The translations under genes and the position numbers were made by a program. Source: Pseudomonadota bacterium (GTDB lineage: Bacteria; Pseudomonadota; Gammaproteobacteria; Burkholderiales; Gallionellaceae). From it: 46,421 nt of DNA. Positions 8,790 to 17,888 of the stretch are shown piece by piece. Location of the stretch: contig JAJXUI010000022.1 in the NCBI GenBank assembly GCA_021782995.1, positions 1-46,421 on the forward strand, in the 5' to 3' direction. How positions within the stretch are numbered: position 1 is the stretch's first letter; every line of letters starts with the position of its first letter. The notes beneath the pieces are model-generated. The model ran no database searches, was not told the origin of the DNA, and worked only from the letters and a program-made list of their open reading frames with translations.

Positions 8790-10049
8790 CATGACCACCT
8801 GGTTGCGGCCCTGCTGTTTTGCCATGTACAAGGCTTCATCTGCGATATTGATCATGTCATCAAGCGAATTTTTCAGGGTAATCGTCACGCCAATGCTGAC
8901 GGTCATGCGCAACGTTTCATTCTCATTCAGGGGGATTGTCAGGTTTTCAATCGTCTGGCGCACCCGGTTCATTGTTTCCATCGGGGCATTGTTGTTGACT
9001 GCCACCACACAGAATTCTTCTCCGCCCATACGCGCCACGATGTCGGTTGCACGGAAACTTTTCTGAACTGCATGCGCCACTGCAACCAGCGCAACATCTC
9101 CAATATCATGCCCGTGCGTATCGTTGATGCGTTTGAAAAAATCGATATCCAGCACGGCGATCATCAGCTGTATGCTTTTCCTTACGGCGCTGCTGAACAG
9201 GGCATTACCCATTTCATAAAGGTAGCGGCGGTTATAAAGCTTGGTCAGGTAGTCACGATTTGCCTGCTCCTGGATGATGCGCAAGCTGTCCAGGTAATCG
9301 AGACGGGCATTGATGCGGCTGACAAACTCTTCCTTGATGAAAGGATGGTGGATGATGTCTTCGGCACCGGCCTTGAAAAAGCGTACGCCGCTGAAATCAT
9401 TTGAATTGGTGGTAATGCCGAGGATTGCCAGCTTGCTGCCGGAGAAACTGGCCCGCAATTTCATGCACAGTTCCACGCCATCCATGTCTTTCAGGTCATA
9501 GCCTGTCACGACAACGGAGATGTCATTGTGCTTTTCCATGATCTGCAATGCGGCGGTACCATTCTCTGCTTCATATACATCCAGCCTTTGCGTGGCGAGA
9601 ATGGATTTCAACTGCGTGCGGAATCCAGCGTCCCGCTCAACCAGCAGCACCATGGCATTCATGTTGCGCAGGATATGAATGACACTTCGCTGCACGATCG
9701 CCATCGAACCGGGTGACTGTTTGGTAACGTAATCGACGATGGGCTTGGCTGAAATATGTTCGTGCGTGGCGGAATCCAGTGAGCCGGTCAACACGATGGT
9801 AGGGATATTGCTGTTCAGGACAAAATCGACTGCTTCGCCCTCTTTTGCGTCAGGCAGGTTGAGATCAACCACGGCCACCTGGTATTTCGCTGGATTTTCG
9901 TCAATCAGCTGCTTGCAAGCCGCGAGGGAGCGGGCAAGGTCTACGGGGAGGTTTACTGCAGATTTAAGTGCGTTTTTGACGACAATGCCGATGGTGGCGC
10001 TATCGTCTACGACCAGTATTCTTGATGCACCTTGTTCCGTTTTATCCAT
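8784..10049 (-). CDS. Diguanylate cyclase with two receiver domains (PleD-like)
   Basis: 421 residues: receiver 1 (about 11-125), receiver 2 (about 133-250), GGDEF domain (about 262-419). Receiver 1 has D15-D16, phospho-acceptor D62, T88 and K110 and looks active. In receiver 2 the phospho-acceptor position is G183 (VVVTGYDLKDMDG), the acidic pair is E138-R139, and the usual KPF is HPF (H235), so it is probably a pseudo-receiver. The cyclase signature is GGEEF (342-346), preceded five residues earlier by R333-ATD336, the product-inhibition I-site. It should make cyclic di-GMP from two GTP in the cytoplasm when receiver 1 is phosphorylated. No partner kinase is nearby. Confidence 0.92.
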   Translation of the reverse strand: MDKTEQGASRILVVDDSATIGIVVKNALKSAVNLPVDLARSLAACKQLIDENPAKYQVAVVDLNLPDAKEGEAVDFVLNSNIPTIVLTGSLDSATHEHISAKPIVDYVTKQSPGSMAIVQRSVIHILRNMNAMVLLVERDAGFRTQLKSILATQRLDVYEAENGTAALQIMEKHNDISVVVTGYDLKDMDGVELCMKLRASFSGSKLAILGITTNSNDFSGVRFFKAGAEDIIHHPFIKEEFVSRINARLDYLDSLRIIQEQANRDYLTKLYNRRYLYEMGNALFSSAVRKSIQLMIAVLDIDFFKRINDTHGHDIGDVALVAVAHAVQKSFRATDIVARMGGEEFCVVAVNNNAPMETMNRVRQTIENLTIPLNENETLRMTVSIGVTITLKNSLDDMINIADEALYMAKQQGRNQVVML

Positions 10050-10525
10050 TCTTTATTTTATTGATATAGATGCATGAGGATTGAATTGTGCGTGGGATTA
10101 TAACCATTAATCAAGTTTGCCGGTGGCGCGAGTGTTTATCAGGACATACTGATGAAGAATAAAATTATCAATAATATCAATGTGATATGAAGTGATGGAT
10201 AAAATGGGCGGTATTGTCGTTTGGCCAATTGACGCGTGCACTGGAAAAACAGAGGGTAGTTAAGCAAGGATGGAGTGATGATGTGGCTGCGACATCACAT
10301 CACGTTACGCGTGATATGAGTCTTCGCCGCAAGGTAAAGGGATATTTTCAGCCGAAGAAATGAAGGAGGTTGTGGCTGCGACATCACATCACGTTACGCG
10401 TGATATGAGTCTTCGCCGCAAGGTAAAGGGATATTTTCAGCCGAAGAAATGAAGGAGGTTGTGGCTGCGACATCACATCACGTTACGCGTGATATGAGTC
10501 TTCGCCGCAAGGTAAAGGGATATTT
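10050..10525. other. Intergenic region between diguanylate cyclase and dnaJ
   Basis: 476 bases without a gene I can support. The part next to the cyclase (10050-10281) is AT-rich and contains a TATAAT -10 hexamer on the minus strand (10097-10102), about 47 bases before the cyclase start; no good -35 is visible, so promoter status is weak. The rest (10282-10525) is most of the 89-bp tandem repeat described separately. Short reading frames inside the repeat are not credible genes. Confidence 0.5.
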
Positions 10526-10537
10526 TCAGCCGAAGAA
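10282..10537. repeat. 89-bp tandem repeat, 2.9 copies, overlapping the 3' end of dnaJ
   Basis: Units begin at 10282, 10371 and 10460. The first two are 89 bp and identical; the third matches for 78 bases and ends at 10537, inside dnaJ. Each unit contains the last codons of dnaJ (minus strand FFG-stop) plus about 70 bases of downstream sequence, including a perfect ATCACG-TTACG-CGTGAT hairpin. Twelve bases, ATGAAGGAGGTT, occur only at the two junctions and in neither flank. Perfect identity suggests a recent duplication or an assembly artefact. Confidence 0.95.
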
Positions 10538-11635
10538 TTCCTTTACCTTGTCCATCCAGGATTGGGCGCGGGGGCTGTTGTCCTTCTGGCTGAGGGCTTC
10601 GAACTCGCGCAACAGTTCCTTTTGCCTTTCAGTCAGCTTGACTGGTGTTTCAAGCACGACATGGCAATTCAGGTCGCCATGTGTATTGGTACGCATACCC
10701 TTGATGCCTTTGCCGCGCAGTCGGAAAATTTTACCGGACTGGGTTTCGGGTGGAATCTTGATACGCGCGGTACCATCCAGCGTCGGGATTTCAATTTCCC
10801 CCCCCAGCGCAGCGGTCGTGAAGCTGATTGGCATTTCGCAATGCAGGTCATCCCCGTCACGCTCGAAAACGCTGTGGTGCTGGATATGGATTTCCACATA
10901 CAGGTCACCTGCTGGTGCACCATTCATGCCGGCTTCGCCGTGTCCGCTGTGACGCAGGCGCATGCCATCACCAATGCCTGCAGGAATCTTGATTTCAAGC
11001 GTCTTGTGGTGCTTTTCGCGGCCACTGCCGTTGCAAGTACCGCAGGGTGAGCTGATGGTCTTGCCGCTGCCGTGGCAGCGCGGGCAGGTTTGCTGGATCG
11101 AGAAGAAGCCCTGCTGCATGCGTACCTGCCCCTGTCCGCCGCAAGTCTGGCAGGTAGTGGGAGAGGTGCCCGGCTTGGCGCCGCTGCCATGGCAGGTTTC
11201 GCATTCCTCATAAGTCGGAATGCGAACTTGCTTGGTCGCGCCGCGCGCAGCTTCTTCCAGTGTGATTTCCATGTTGTAACGCAGGTCCGCACCGCGTTGT
11301 GCATGGCTGCGCCCACGTCCGGCACCGCCGAAAATGTCGCCGAAGATGTCGCCGAAATCAAAACCGCCGGCGCCGCCAAAACCTCCGCCACCGAATCCGC
11401 CTCCACCCGCGCCACCTGCTGCATGGCCATACTGGTCATAGGCAGCGCGTTTCTGGTCGTCAGACAGCACTTCATAAGCTTCCTTGGCTTCCTTGAATTG
11501 TTCCTCTGCTTTCGGATTGTCCGGGTTGCGGTCGGGATGGAATTTCATCGCCAGCTTGCGATAGGCCTTCTTGATGTCATCTGCCGATGCATCCTTGTTC
11601 ACACCCAGAATTTCGTAATAGTCTCTTTTCGACAT
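10526..11635 (-). CDS. dnaJ: Chaperone protein DnaJ
   Basis: 369 residues from the ATG at 11635, where the usual [12 protein letters not shown] begins; an upstream in-frame start adds an atypical leader. Domains: J-domain 1-70 with H33-P34-D35, a Gly/Phe-rich linker (about 75-110), a zinc-binding region with four CxxCxGxG repeats ([32 protein letters not shown]), and the C-terminal substrate-binding domains. It delivers unfolded proteins to DnaK and stimulates its ATPase. It lies downstream of dnaK across an 82-base gap holding a long hairpin. Its last codons and stop are part of an 89-bp unit repeated further downstream. Confidence 0.97.
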   Translation of the reverse strand: MSKRDYYEILGVNKDASADDIKKAYRKLAMKFHPDRNPDNPKAEEQFKEAKEAYEVLSDDQKRAAYDQYGHAAGGAGGGGFGGGGFGGAGGFDFGDIFGDIFGGAGRGRSHAQRGADLRYNMEITLEEAARGATKQVRIPTYEECETCHGSGAKPGTSPTTCQTCGGQGQVRMQQGFFSIQQTCPRCHGSGKTISSPCGTCNGSGREKHHKTLEIKIPAGIGDGMRLRHSGHGEAGMNGAPAGDLYVEIHIQHHSVFERDGDDLHCEMPISFTTAALGGEIEIPTLDGTARIKIPPETQSGKIFRLRGKGIKGMRTNTHGDLNCHVVLETPVKLTERQKELLREFEALSQKDNSPRAQSWMDKVKEFFG

Positions 11636-11654
11636 GGCTCTATATCGCACAAAA

Positions 11655-11703
11655 GGCACAGGATCCGGAAATCACGCATCTGCGTGGCTCCGAAGCCTGT
11701 GCC
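11655..11703 (-). terminator. Long hairpin between dnaK and dnaJ, possible attenuator
   Basis: GGCACAGG (11655-11662) pairs with CCTGTGCC (11696-11703), and an inner CACGCA/TGCGTG stem (11673-11686) stacks inside with further partial pairing. On the dnaK-dnaJ transcript it is followed by UUUUG, so it can act as a partial terminator or mRNA-processing site that lowers dnaJ relative to dnaK. Confidence 0.6.
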
Positions 11704-11717
11704 TGGGTTAACAAATA

Positions 11718-13649
11718 TTACTTCTTGTCGTTCTTGACTTCGGTAAACTCGGCGTCAACCACGTCAGCTTCATCCTGCTTGGCACCGCCCGCCTGATCGC
11801 CGCCTGCAGCACCCGCCTGGGCCTTGGCCGCTTCTGCTGCCTGCAGTTTCTCAGCCAGCTTGTGTGCGGCGGTGGAAAGCGCTTCAGTCTTGGCGACGAT
11901 AACATCCTTGTCGTTGCCCTTCATGGCTTCCTCAGCATCTTTCAGGGCATTTTCGATCGCGGACTTTTCGTCAGCTGAGAGTTGTTCGCCGTATTCCTTC
12001 ATCGACTTGCTGGTGGCATGAATCAGCGTATCGAGCTGGTTGCGTGCGCCGACGATCTCCATGGCCTTCTTGTCTTCGTCGGCATGCAATTCGGCATCCT
12101 GCACCATGCGCTGGATTTCTTCCTCGCTCAAACCCGAGCTGGCCTGGATCTTGATCTTGTTTTCCTTGCCGGTGGCCTTGTCCTTCGCGCTGACATGCAG
12201 GATGCCGTTGGCGTCGATATCGAAAGTCACTTCAATCTGCGGCATGCCGCGTGGTGCGGGCGGAATGTCGGTCAGGTTGAACTGTCCCAGGCTCTTGTTG
12301 CCTGAAGACATCTCGCGTTCACCTTGCAGCACGTGGATGGTCACGGCAGACTGGTTGTCGTCGGCAGTGGAGAACACCTGCGATGCCTTGGTCGGAATGG
12401 TTGTATTTTTCTTGATCAGCTTGGTCATCACGCCACCCAGGGTTTCAATACCCAGGGACAGCGGAGTCACGTCGAGCAGCAGCACGTCCTTCACCTCGCC
12501 CTGCAGCACGCCACCCTGGATTGCAGCACCCACGGCCACGGCTTCATCCGGGTTCACGTCCTTGCGTGGCTCCTTGCCGAAGAATTCCTTCACCTTTTCC
12601 TGCACTTTTGGCATGCGGGTCTGGCCACCGACCAGAATCACGTCGGCGATGTCGGATGCGGAAACGCCTGCATCCTTCAGCGCGATCTTGCAAGGCTCGA
12701 TGGTGCGGGCGATCAGCTCTTCCACCAGGCTTTCCAGTTTGGCGCGGGTGATCTTCACTGCAAGGTGTTTCGGACCAGAAGCATCTGCAGTGATGTAGGG
12801 CAGGTTCACTTCTGTCTGTTGTGCGGAAGACAGTTCGATCTTGGCCTTTTCTGCGGCGTCTTTCAGGCGTTGCAGCGCCAGCATGTCCTTCTTCAGGTCG
12901 ATGCCGTTTTCCTTCTTGAATTCCTCTACCAGGAATTCGATCACGCGCATGTCGAAGTCTTCACCGCCGAGGAAGGTGTCGCCATTGGTGGACAACACCT
13001 CGAACTGGTGTTCACCCTCGATTTCGGCGATGTCGATGATGGAGATGTCGAAAGTACCACCGCCGAGGTCGTACACGGCAATCTTGCGGTCGCCTTCCTG
13101 CTTGTCCAGGCCGAAGGCCAGTGCAGCTGCAGTCGGTTCGTTGATGATGCGCTTCACATCCAGGCCGGCAATGCGGCCGGCATCCTTGGTGGCCTGGCGC
13201 TGGCTGTCATTGAAGTAGGCGGGTACGGTGATCACGGCTTCGGTAACGGACTCGCCCAGGTAATCTTCCGCAGTCTTTTTCATCTTCATCAGCACTTGTG
13301 CGGAGATCTCGGGCGGGGCGATTTCCTTGTCGCGTACTTGCACCCAGGCGTCGCCGTTTTTGGCCTTGGTGATGCCGTAAGGCACCATGGAGATGTCTTT
13401 CTGCACCATCGGTTCTTCAAAGCGACGGCCGATCAGGCGCTTGACGCCGAACAGCGTGTTCTTCGGGTTGGTGACTGCCTGGCGTTTGGCTGGGGCGCCT
13501 ACCAGCACTTCTCCATCTTCCATATAGGCGATGATGGAGGGAGTGGTGCGTGCGCCTTCTGCATTTTCAATGACCTTGGGCTTGCCGCTTTCCATCACTG
13601 CCACGCAGGAATTGGTTGTGCCAAGGTCGATACCGATAATTTTTCCCAT
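11718..13649 (-). CDS. dnaK: Chaperone protein DnaK (Hsp70)
   Basis: 643 residues, the normal bacterial length. The N-terminal ATPase domain opens [18 protein letters not shown] and contains the [11 protein letters not shown] phosphate loop and VGGQTRMP; the substrate-binding domain follows ([14 protein letters not shown]), then the helical lid and an Ala/Gly-rich tail ending EVKNDKK. It binds exposed hydrophobic stretches in the cytoplasm in an ATP-driven cycle with DnaJ and GrpE, which flank it here. The ribosome binding site is AAAGGA. A CTTGAA hexamer lies about 75 bases upstream on the same strand but without a good heat-shock -10, so the main promoter is probably the one before grpE. 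Confidence 0.98.
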   Translation of the reverse strand: MGKIIGIDLGTTNSCVAVMESGKPKVIENAEGARTTPSIIAYMEDGEVLVGAPAKRQAVTNPKNTLFGVKRLIGRRFEEPMVQKDISMVPYGITKAKNGDAWVQVRDKEIAPPEISAQVLMKMKKTAEDYLGESVTEAVITVPAYFNDSQRQATKDAGRIAGLDVKRIINEPTAAALAFGLDKQEGDRKIAVYDLGGGTFDISIIDIAEIEGEHQFEVLSTNGDTFLGGEDFDMRVIEFLVEEFKKENGIDLKKDMLALQRLKDAAEKAKIELSSAQQTEVNLPYITADASGPKHLAVKITRAKLESLVEELIARTIEPCKIALKDAGVSASDIADVILVGGQTRMPKVQEKVKEFFGKEPRKDVNPDEAVAVGAAIQGGVLQGEVKDVLLLDVTPLSLGIETLGGVMTKLIKKNTTIPTKASQVFSTADDNQSAVTIHVLQGEREMSSGNKSLGQFNLTDIPPAPRGMPQIEVTFDIDANGILHVSAKDKATGKENKIKIQASSGLSEEEIQRMVQDAELHADEDKKAMEIVGARNQLDTLIHATSKSMKEYGEQLSADEKSAIENALKDAEEAMKGNDKDVIVAKTEALSTAAHKLAEKLQAAEAAKAQAGAAGGDQAGGAKQDEADVVDAEFTEVKNDKK

Positions 13650-13745
13650 TTTGAAATCCTTTCGATTTTTGTATTTTATAATCCGCTGTTGCTAATTTGT
13701 GGATGCAATCCGCTTATTTCAAGTGCTTTGCCTGTTTCAGGCAGA

Positions 13746-14270
13746 TTATTTAGGTTTGGCAACGGTCACCATTGCCGGGCGCAACACCCTGTCGCTCAGT
13801 GAATAGCCCTTTTGCATCACGCTGACCACCGTGTTGGCCTCCTGCTCACTCTCGACCATGCCGATGGCCTGATGCTTGTGTGCATCATATTTTTCGCCGA
13901 TCGGGTTGATTTCCTTGATGTTGAATTTCTCGAACACGCTGGCCAGCTGCTTGCGTGTCAGTTCCATGCCTTCCTTGAAGCTTTCCACGGTGGCGGTTTC
14001 CACGGTCAGTGCGGCCTGCAGGCTATCCATCACGGCCAGCATTTCATTGGAGAAACGCTCCACGGCATATTTCTGCGCCTTGCTCACATCGTCCTGTGCG
14101 CGGCGGCGGATGTTTTCGCCTTCTGCCTTGGCATACATCCAGGCGTCGTAATGTTCCTTGGCCTTGAGTTCCGCCTGCTTCAGCATTTCCTCCAGACTGG
14201 GCATGACTTCAGCTGCATTGTTTGCATCCTTGCTGTTATCTTCGGGCTGGCTGGTTTCATTGTGTTGCAT
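13746..14270 (-). CDS. grpE: Nucleotide exchange factor GrpE
   Basis: 174 residues from the ATG at 14270, which has a GGAGGA ribosome binding site at ideal spacing; an in-frame TTG four codons earlier overlaps that site and is unlikely. An acidic, disordered N-terminus (1-25) is followed by the long coiled-coil region (about 25-90, with [14 protein letters not shown]) and the C-terminal beta domain with [15 protein letters not shown]. It releases ADP from DnaK. The gene is first in grpE-dnaK-dnaJ and sits behind a near-consensus heat-shock promoter. No hrcA and no CIRCE element are present. Confidence 0.96.
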   Translation of the reverse strand: MQHNETSQPEDNSKDANNAAEVMPSLEEMLKQAELKAKEHYDAWMYAKAEGENIRRRAQDDVSKAQKYAVERFSNEMLAVMDSLQAALTVETATVESFKEGMELTRKQLASVFEKFNIKEINPIGEKYDAHKHQAIGMVESEQEANTVVSVMQKGYSLSDRVLRPAMVTVAKPK

Positions 14271-14298
14271 CGTTTCCTCCAATTTTTCGGTTCCCCAT

Positions 14299-14326
14299 AA
14301 ATGGGGATATATCCCCTTACTTCAAG
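14299..14326 (-). promoter_or_regulatory. Heat-shock (sigma32) promoter of grpE-dnaK-dnaJ
   Basis: On the minus strand CTTGAA (14326-14321), a 14-base spacer, then CCCCATTT (14306-14299). This matches the sigma32 consensus CTTGAA-N13/14-CCCCATNT at every defined position. The grpE start codon follows about 28 bases later. Confidence 0.88.
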
Positions 14327-14434
14327 TGGGTGCATGAAAAAAATATTATCGTGCGATAATGTCTTTTTATTTAACAGTTTAGATTGCTTCTGCAAGGGGT
14401 TTGCTCTTGGATGGGGGCGGTACCAGATCTTTCA

Positions 14435-15592
14435 ATGACTTCTAGCCATCCCCGTTATTACTGGCGTATCGCCGGCTTCTATTTTTTCTATTTCGCTTTT
14501 GTCGGGATGTTTTCCCCCTACTGGAGCCTGTATCTCAAGTCGCTCAAGTTTGATGTGGTCGAAATCGGGGTGCTGATGTCCATCCAGCCGGTCATGCGCA
14601 TGATTGCACCTGCGATGTGGGGTTGGCTGGCAGACTATCTGGATAACCGTCGCCTCGTTATACAGTTCGCGGCGCTGTGTAGCGTACTGGCGTATAGCGG
14701 GGTGTTTTTATTCAAATCCTATGCCGGACTTTTTCTGGTGATGGCGTTGATGAGCTTTTTCTGGAGTGCCTCGATGCCACTGGTCGAGGCAACCACGCTG
14801 ACGTATCTCGGCAAGCATGCCGCGCGTTACGGGCGCTTGCGTTCATGGGGGTCGGTCGGTTTTATAATTGCCGTATTGGGACTTGGCTATTTATTTGATT
14901 ATATTAGTATAAATTGGATATTGTGGGCTGGGCTGGCCATCATGCTGGGAATATTGGTGTTTGCCCGGCAGATCCCGCCGACAGAGGTGCTGGCACATCA
15001 TACGGATAGTCAGCCAATTTTGCGTATCATGATGCAGCCGCAGGTACTGGCATTGTTTGTCGCTTGTTTGCTGATGGCGGTGGCGCATGGTCCTTACTAC
15101 ACTTTCTTCTCGATTTATCTGGTGGAACATCATTATTCCAAGGCTGCAGTCGGCATGCTGTGGTCGCTGGGTGTGATTTGCGAAATCGGGGTGTTTGCGT
15201 TCATGCCGTTGCTGATGCAGCGCTTCAGCCTGGCACATATCCTGATGGGCAGCCTGGCGTTGGCGGTGCTGCGCTTCCTGCTGATAGGGTGGCAGGTGGA
15301 CACCCTTGGTTTGCTGCTGTTCGCGCAGACACTGCATGCGGCAACCTTCGGCGCTTATCATGCGTCGGCGGTTGCATTGATTCATCACTTTTTCCAGGGC
15401 AGGCACCAGTCCAAGGGGCAGGCGTTGTTCGGCAGCGTCACCTATGGCATGGGCGGGATGCTGGGTGGCTTGATGAGCGGTCCCCTGTGGCTGCACTGGG
15501 GTGCCAGCATCATGTATTCATGCAGCGCACTGGCAGCACTGGCAGGATTGTTGCTGATGTTCTGGCATGTACGTCGACTGCAATTGGGCTAA
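14435..15592 (+). CDS. MFS transporter, HcaT/PPP-like
   Basis: 385 residues from the ATG at 14435; an ATG at 14411 is also in frame. It has about 12 hydrophobic segments. The N-terminal YWRIAGFYFFYFAFVGMFSPYWSLYLKSL and the RLRSWGSVGFI motif in the middle are typical of the MFS_1-like group that includes the 3-phenylpropionate permease HcaT. Substrate assignment within this group is unreliable, and no catabolic genes are nearby, so the cargo is unknown. It is divergent from grpE with about 165 bases between starts, and followed by 217 bases with no clear signal before leuC. Confidence 0.82.
   Translation: MTSSHPRYYWRIAGFYFFYFAFVGMFSPYWSLYLKSLKFDVVEIGVLMSIQPVMRMIAPAMWGWLADYLDNRRLVIQFAALCSVLAYSGVFLFKSYAGLFLVMALMSFFWSASMPLVEATTLTYLGKHAARYGRLRSWGSVGFIIAVLGLGYLFDYISINWILWAGLAIMLGILVFARQIPPTEVLAHHTDSQPILRIMMQPQVLALFVACLLMAVAHGPYYTFFSIYLVEHHYSKAAVGMLWSLGVICEIGVFAFMPLLMQRFSLAHILMGSLALAVLRFLLIGWQVDTLGLLLFAQTLHAATFGAYHASAVALIHHFFQGRHQSKGQALFGSVTYGMGGMLGGLMSGPLWLHWGASIMYSCSALAALAGLLLMFWHVRRLQLG
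14895..14906 (+). repeat. AT-rich element TTGAWTATATTA, copy inside a gene
   Basis: TTGATTATATTA within the MFS transporter gene, where it falls in a membrane-helix coding stretch. It is the only one of the six copies inside a gene and may be coincidental. Confidence 0.35.
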
Positions 15593-15809
15593 GGCGCGTC
15601 AAGCTGGAACTTGTTTCAGTTGCGGCAATGCGCTGCCTAACTGGCGGCATGGCTGAAGAGGGATGGCGTGCTGCCGGGGGTGATCGGGCCGGAGAGTAGG
15701 CATGGGTTGCTGGAAATGGCATATCGTCGGGCTCCGTAAACCCCCTGTGTGTCTGGTATTACAACCCCAGGCTGTGGCATAATTCGCGGCTTACTTTGGG
15801 GTATTTGCA

Positions 15810-17213
15810 ATGAGCAAACAGACACTTTACGACAAACTCTGGAATTCCCACGTGGTGCGCACCGAGCCGGATGGCACCGCGCTGATCTACATCGACCGCC
15901 AGCTGGTGCATGAAGTCACCAGTCCGCAGGCATTCGAAGGGCTCAAGCTGGCCGGGCGCAAGCCCTGGCGCGCCGCCTCGATGCTGGCGGTGCCCGACCA
16001 CAACGTGCCCACGGTGCGCCGCATGGAGCGCATCCATGACCCGATCTCCCGCTTGCAGGTCGAAACGCTGGATCAGAACTGCAAGGACTTCGGCATTACC
16101 GAGTTCAAGATGAACGACCCGCGCCAGGGCATCGTGCATGTGATCGGCCCGGAACAGGGCGCCACACTGCCCGGCATGACAGTGGTGTGCGGTGACTCGC
16201 ATACCAGCACGCACGGCGCATTTGGTGCGCTGGCACACGGCATCGGCACTTCCGAGGTGGAACATGTGATGGCCACACAATGCCTGGTGGCGAAGAAATC
16301 GAAGGCCATGCAGGTCAAGGTGGAAGGCAGGCTGGGACTGGGCGTGACTGCCAAGGATGTCGCGCTGGCAGTGATCGGCAAGATCGGCACCGCCGGCGGC
16401 ACCGGCTATGCGATCGAGTTTGCCGGCAGCGCGATCCGCGGCCTGACGATGGAAGGCCGCATGACGCTGTGCAACATGGCGATTGAAGCCGGGGCGCGCG
16501 CCGGCATGGTGGCGGTGGACGACACCACGATCAATTACGTCGAGGGCCGCCCCTATGCGCCCAAGGGCGACAACTGGGACAAGGCAGTGGCGTACTGGAA
16601 AACGCTGCGCAGCGATGAAGGTGCAAAATTCGATGCGGTGGTGGAGCTGGATGCGGCGACCATCCGCCCGCAAGTGACCTGGGGTACGTCGCCGGAAATG
16701 GTGACATCGATTGATGGTCGCGTGCCGGACCCGGCATCCGCGCCGAATGCCGTGAAGCGTGGCGATTGGGAGCGTGCGTTGAAATACATGGGTCTGCAGG
16801 CCAATACGCAGATCAGCGATATCCAGATCGACAAGGTATTTATCGGCTCCTGCACCAATGCACGCATCGAGGACATGCGCGAGGCCGCTGCGGTGGCCAA
16901 AGGCAAAAAAGTGGCCGCCAATGTGAAGCTGGCCATGGTGGTGCCGGGCTCCGGCCTGGTAAAGGCACAGGCCGAGAAGGAAGGGCTGGACAAGATTTTT
17001 ATCGAGGCGGGTTTTGAGTGGCGCGAGCCTGGCTGCTCGATGTGCCTGGCGATGAATGATGACCGGCTGGAGCCGGGTGAGCGCTGCGCTTCCACTTCCA
17101 ATCGCAACTTCGAGGGGCGGCAGGGACAGGGTGGGCGTACGCACCTGGTCAGCCCTGCCATGGCGGCTGCAGCAGCGATTGCCGGTCATTTTGTGGATGT
17201 GAGCAGAGCATGA
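15810..17213 (+). CDS. leuC: 3-isopropylmalate dehydratase large subunit
   Basis: 467 residues, normal for LeuC. It isomerises 2- to 3-isopropylmalate in leucine synthesis, as a complex with LeuD. The three [4Fe-4S] ligands appear in FIGSCTNAR and in [10 protein letters not shown]. The substrate region [28 protein letters not shown] is fully conserved. Its stop overlaps the leuD start by ATGA, so the two subunits are made together. About 215 bases upstream separate it from the MFS gene; the promoter is presumably there but I see no strong hexamers. Confidence 0.97.
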   Translation: MSKQTLYDKLWNSHVVRTEPDGTALIYIDRQLVHEVTSPQAFEGLKLAGRKPWRAASMLAVPDHNVPTVRRMERIHDPISRLQVETLDQNCKDFGITEFKMNDPRQGIVHVIGPEQGATLPGMTVVCGDSHTSTHGAFGALAHGIGTSEVEHVMATQCLVAKKSKAMQVKVEGRLGLGVTAKDVALAVIGKIGTAGGTGYAIEFAGSAIRGLTMEGRMTLCNMAIEAGARAGMVAVDDTTINYVEGRPYAPKGDNWDKAVAYWKTLRSDEGAKFDAVVELDAATIRPQVTWGTSPEMVTSIDGRVPDPASAPNAVKRGDWERALKYMGLQANTQISDIQIDKVFIGSCTNARIEDMREAAAVAKGKKVAANVKLAMVVPGSGLVKAQAEKEGLDKIFIEAGFEWREPGCSMCLAMNDDRLEPGERCASTSNRNFEGRQGQGGRTHLVSPAMAAAAAIAGHFVDVSRA

Positions 17214-17848
17214 AGAAATTTGAGTTGTTGAATGGGCTGGTGGTGCCGCTGGATCGTGCCAATGTGGATACCGATGCGATCATACCGAAGCAGTTTTTGA
17301 AGTCGATCCAGCGTTCCGGCTTCGGCCCGAATGCGTTTGATGAGTGGCGCTATCTCGACCATGGCGAGCCGGGCATGGACAACAGCAAGCGCAAGATCAA
17401 TCCGGATTTCGTGCTGAATTACCCGCGCTACCAGGGCGCACAGGTTCTGCTGGCGCGTGAGAATTTCGGCTGTGGCTCGTCTCGCGAGCATGCGCCGTGG
17501 GCGTTGGATGATTATGGCTTCCGCGTGATCATTGCGCCGAGCTTTGCCGACATTTTCTTCAATAACTGTTTCAAGAACGGCCTGTTGCCGATCAGGCTGG
17601 ATGCGGCAATTGTCGATGGCTTGTTCAAGGCAGTGGCGGCGAAGGAAGGGTATAAGCTGACGGTCGATCTGGAAAAGCAGGCGGTCAGCACGCCGGATGG
17701 CGTGAGCTATGCGTTTGAGGTGGACCCCTTCCGCAAGCATTGCCTGCTGAACGGCCTGGATGATATTGGCCTGACCTTGCAGCATGTGGATGACATCAAG
17801 ACATTTGAGATCAAGCACAAGGCGGCGCAGCCCTGGTTGTTTGTTTGA
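17210..17848 (+). CDS. leuD: 3-isopropylmalate dehydratase small subunit
   Basis: 212 residues. It forms the swivelling domain of isopropylmalate isomerase with LeuC. The signature [15 protein letters not shown], the N-terminal [19 protein letters not shown], and the [27 protein letters not shown] C-terminus are all present. It overlaps leuC by four bases and is followed by a 40-base AT-rich spacer and leuB. Confidence 0.97.
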   Translation: MKKFELLNGLVVPLDRANVDTDAIIPKQFLKSIQRSGFGPNAFDEWRYLDHGEPGMDNSKRKINPDFVLNYPRYQGAQVLLARENFGCGSSREHAPWALDDYGFRVIIAPSFADIFFNNCFKNGLLPIRLDAAIVDGLFKAVAAKEGYKLTVDLEKQAVSTPDGVSYAFEVDPFRKHCLLNGLDDIGLTLQHVDDIKTFEIKHKAAQPWLFV

Positions 17849-17859
17849 ATTGTAATATA

Positions 17860-17878
17860 TTGAATATATTAAATATTT
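17860..17878 (+). repeat. AT-rich element TTGAWTATATTA, leuD-leuB spacer
   Basis: TTGAATATATTAAATATTT, ending 10 bases before the leuB start codon. It differs at one position in 19 from the copy before asd (18960). The preceding TAA at proper spacing gives an IHF-like site with one mismatch. Confidence 0.55.
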
Positions 17879-17888
17879 AGGATTTATT

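Noticed and set aside
10360-10452. A 30-codon frame with a start overlapping the previous stop, repeated in the 89-bp units and preceded by an AAGGAGG-like sequence
   Set aside because: It arises from the repeat junctions, exists in only two copies and lacks any independent coding sign; the last copy runs into antisense dnaJ.
10282-10537. Possible CRISPR-like array
   Set aside because: The units are adjacent 89-bp copies without spacers, and one end lies in dnaJ.
13729-13743. TGCCTG-TTT-CAGGCA hairpin after grpE as a terminator
   Set aside because: No T run follows on the minus strand, so it is at most a weak structure between grpE and dnaK.
13650-13745. Second heat-shock promoter before dnaK
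   Set aside because: CTTGAA is present at 13722-13717 on the minus strand but no CCCCATNT follows at the right spacing.
12324-13802. Long open frame antisense to dnaK (492 codons)
   Set aside because: A shadow of the dnaK reading frame with no ribosome binding site or domain.
15759-17189. Long open frame antisense to leuC (476 codons)
   Set aside because: leuC has all catalytic motifs; the antisense product is low in meaning, rich in His and Arg.
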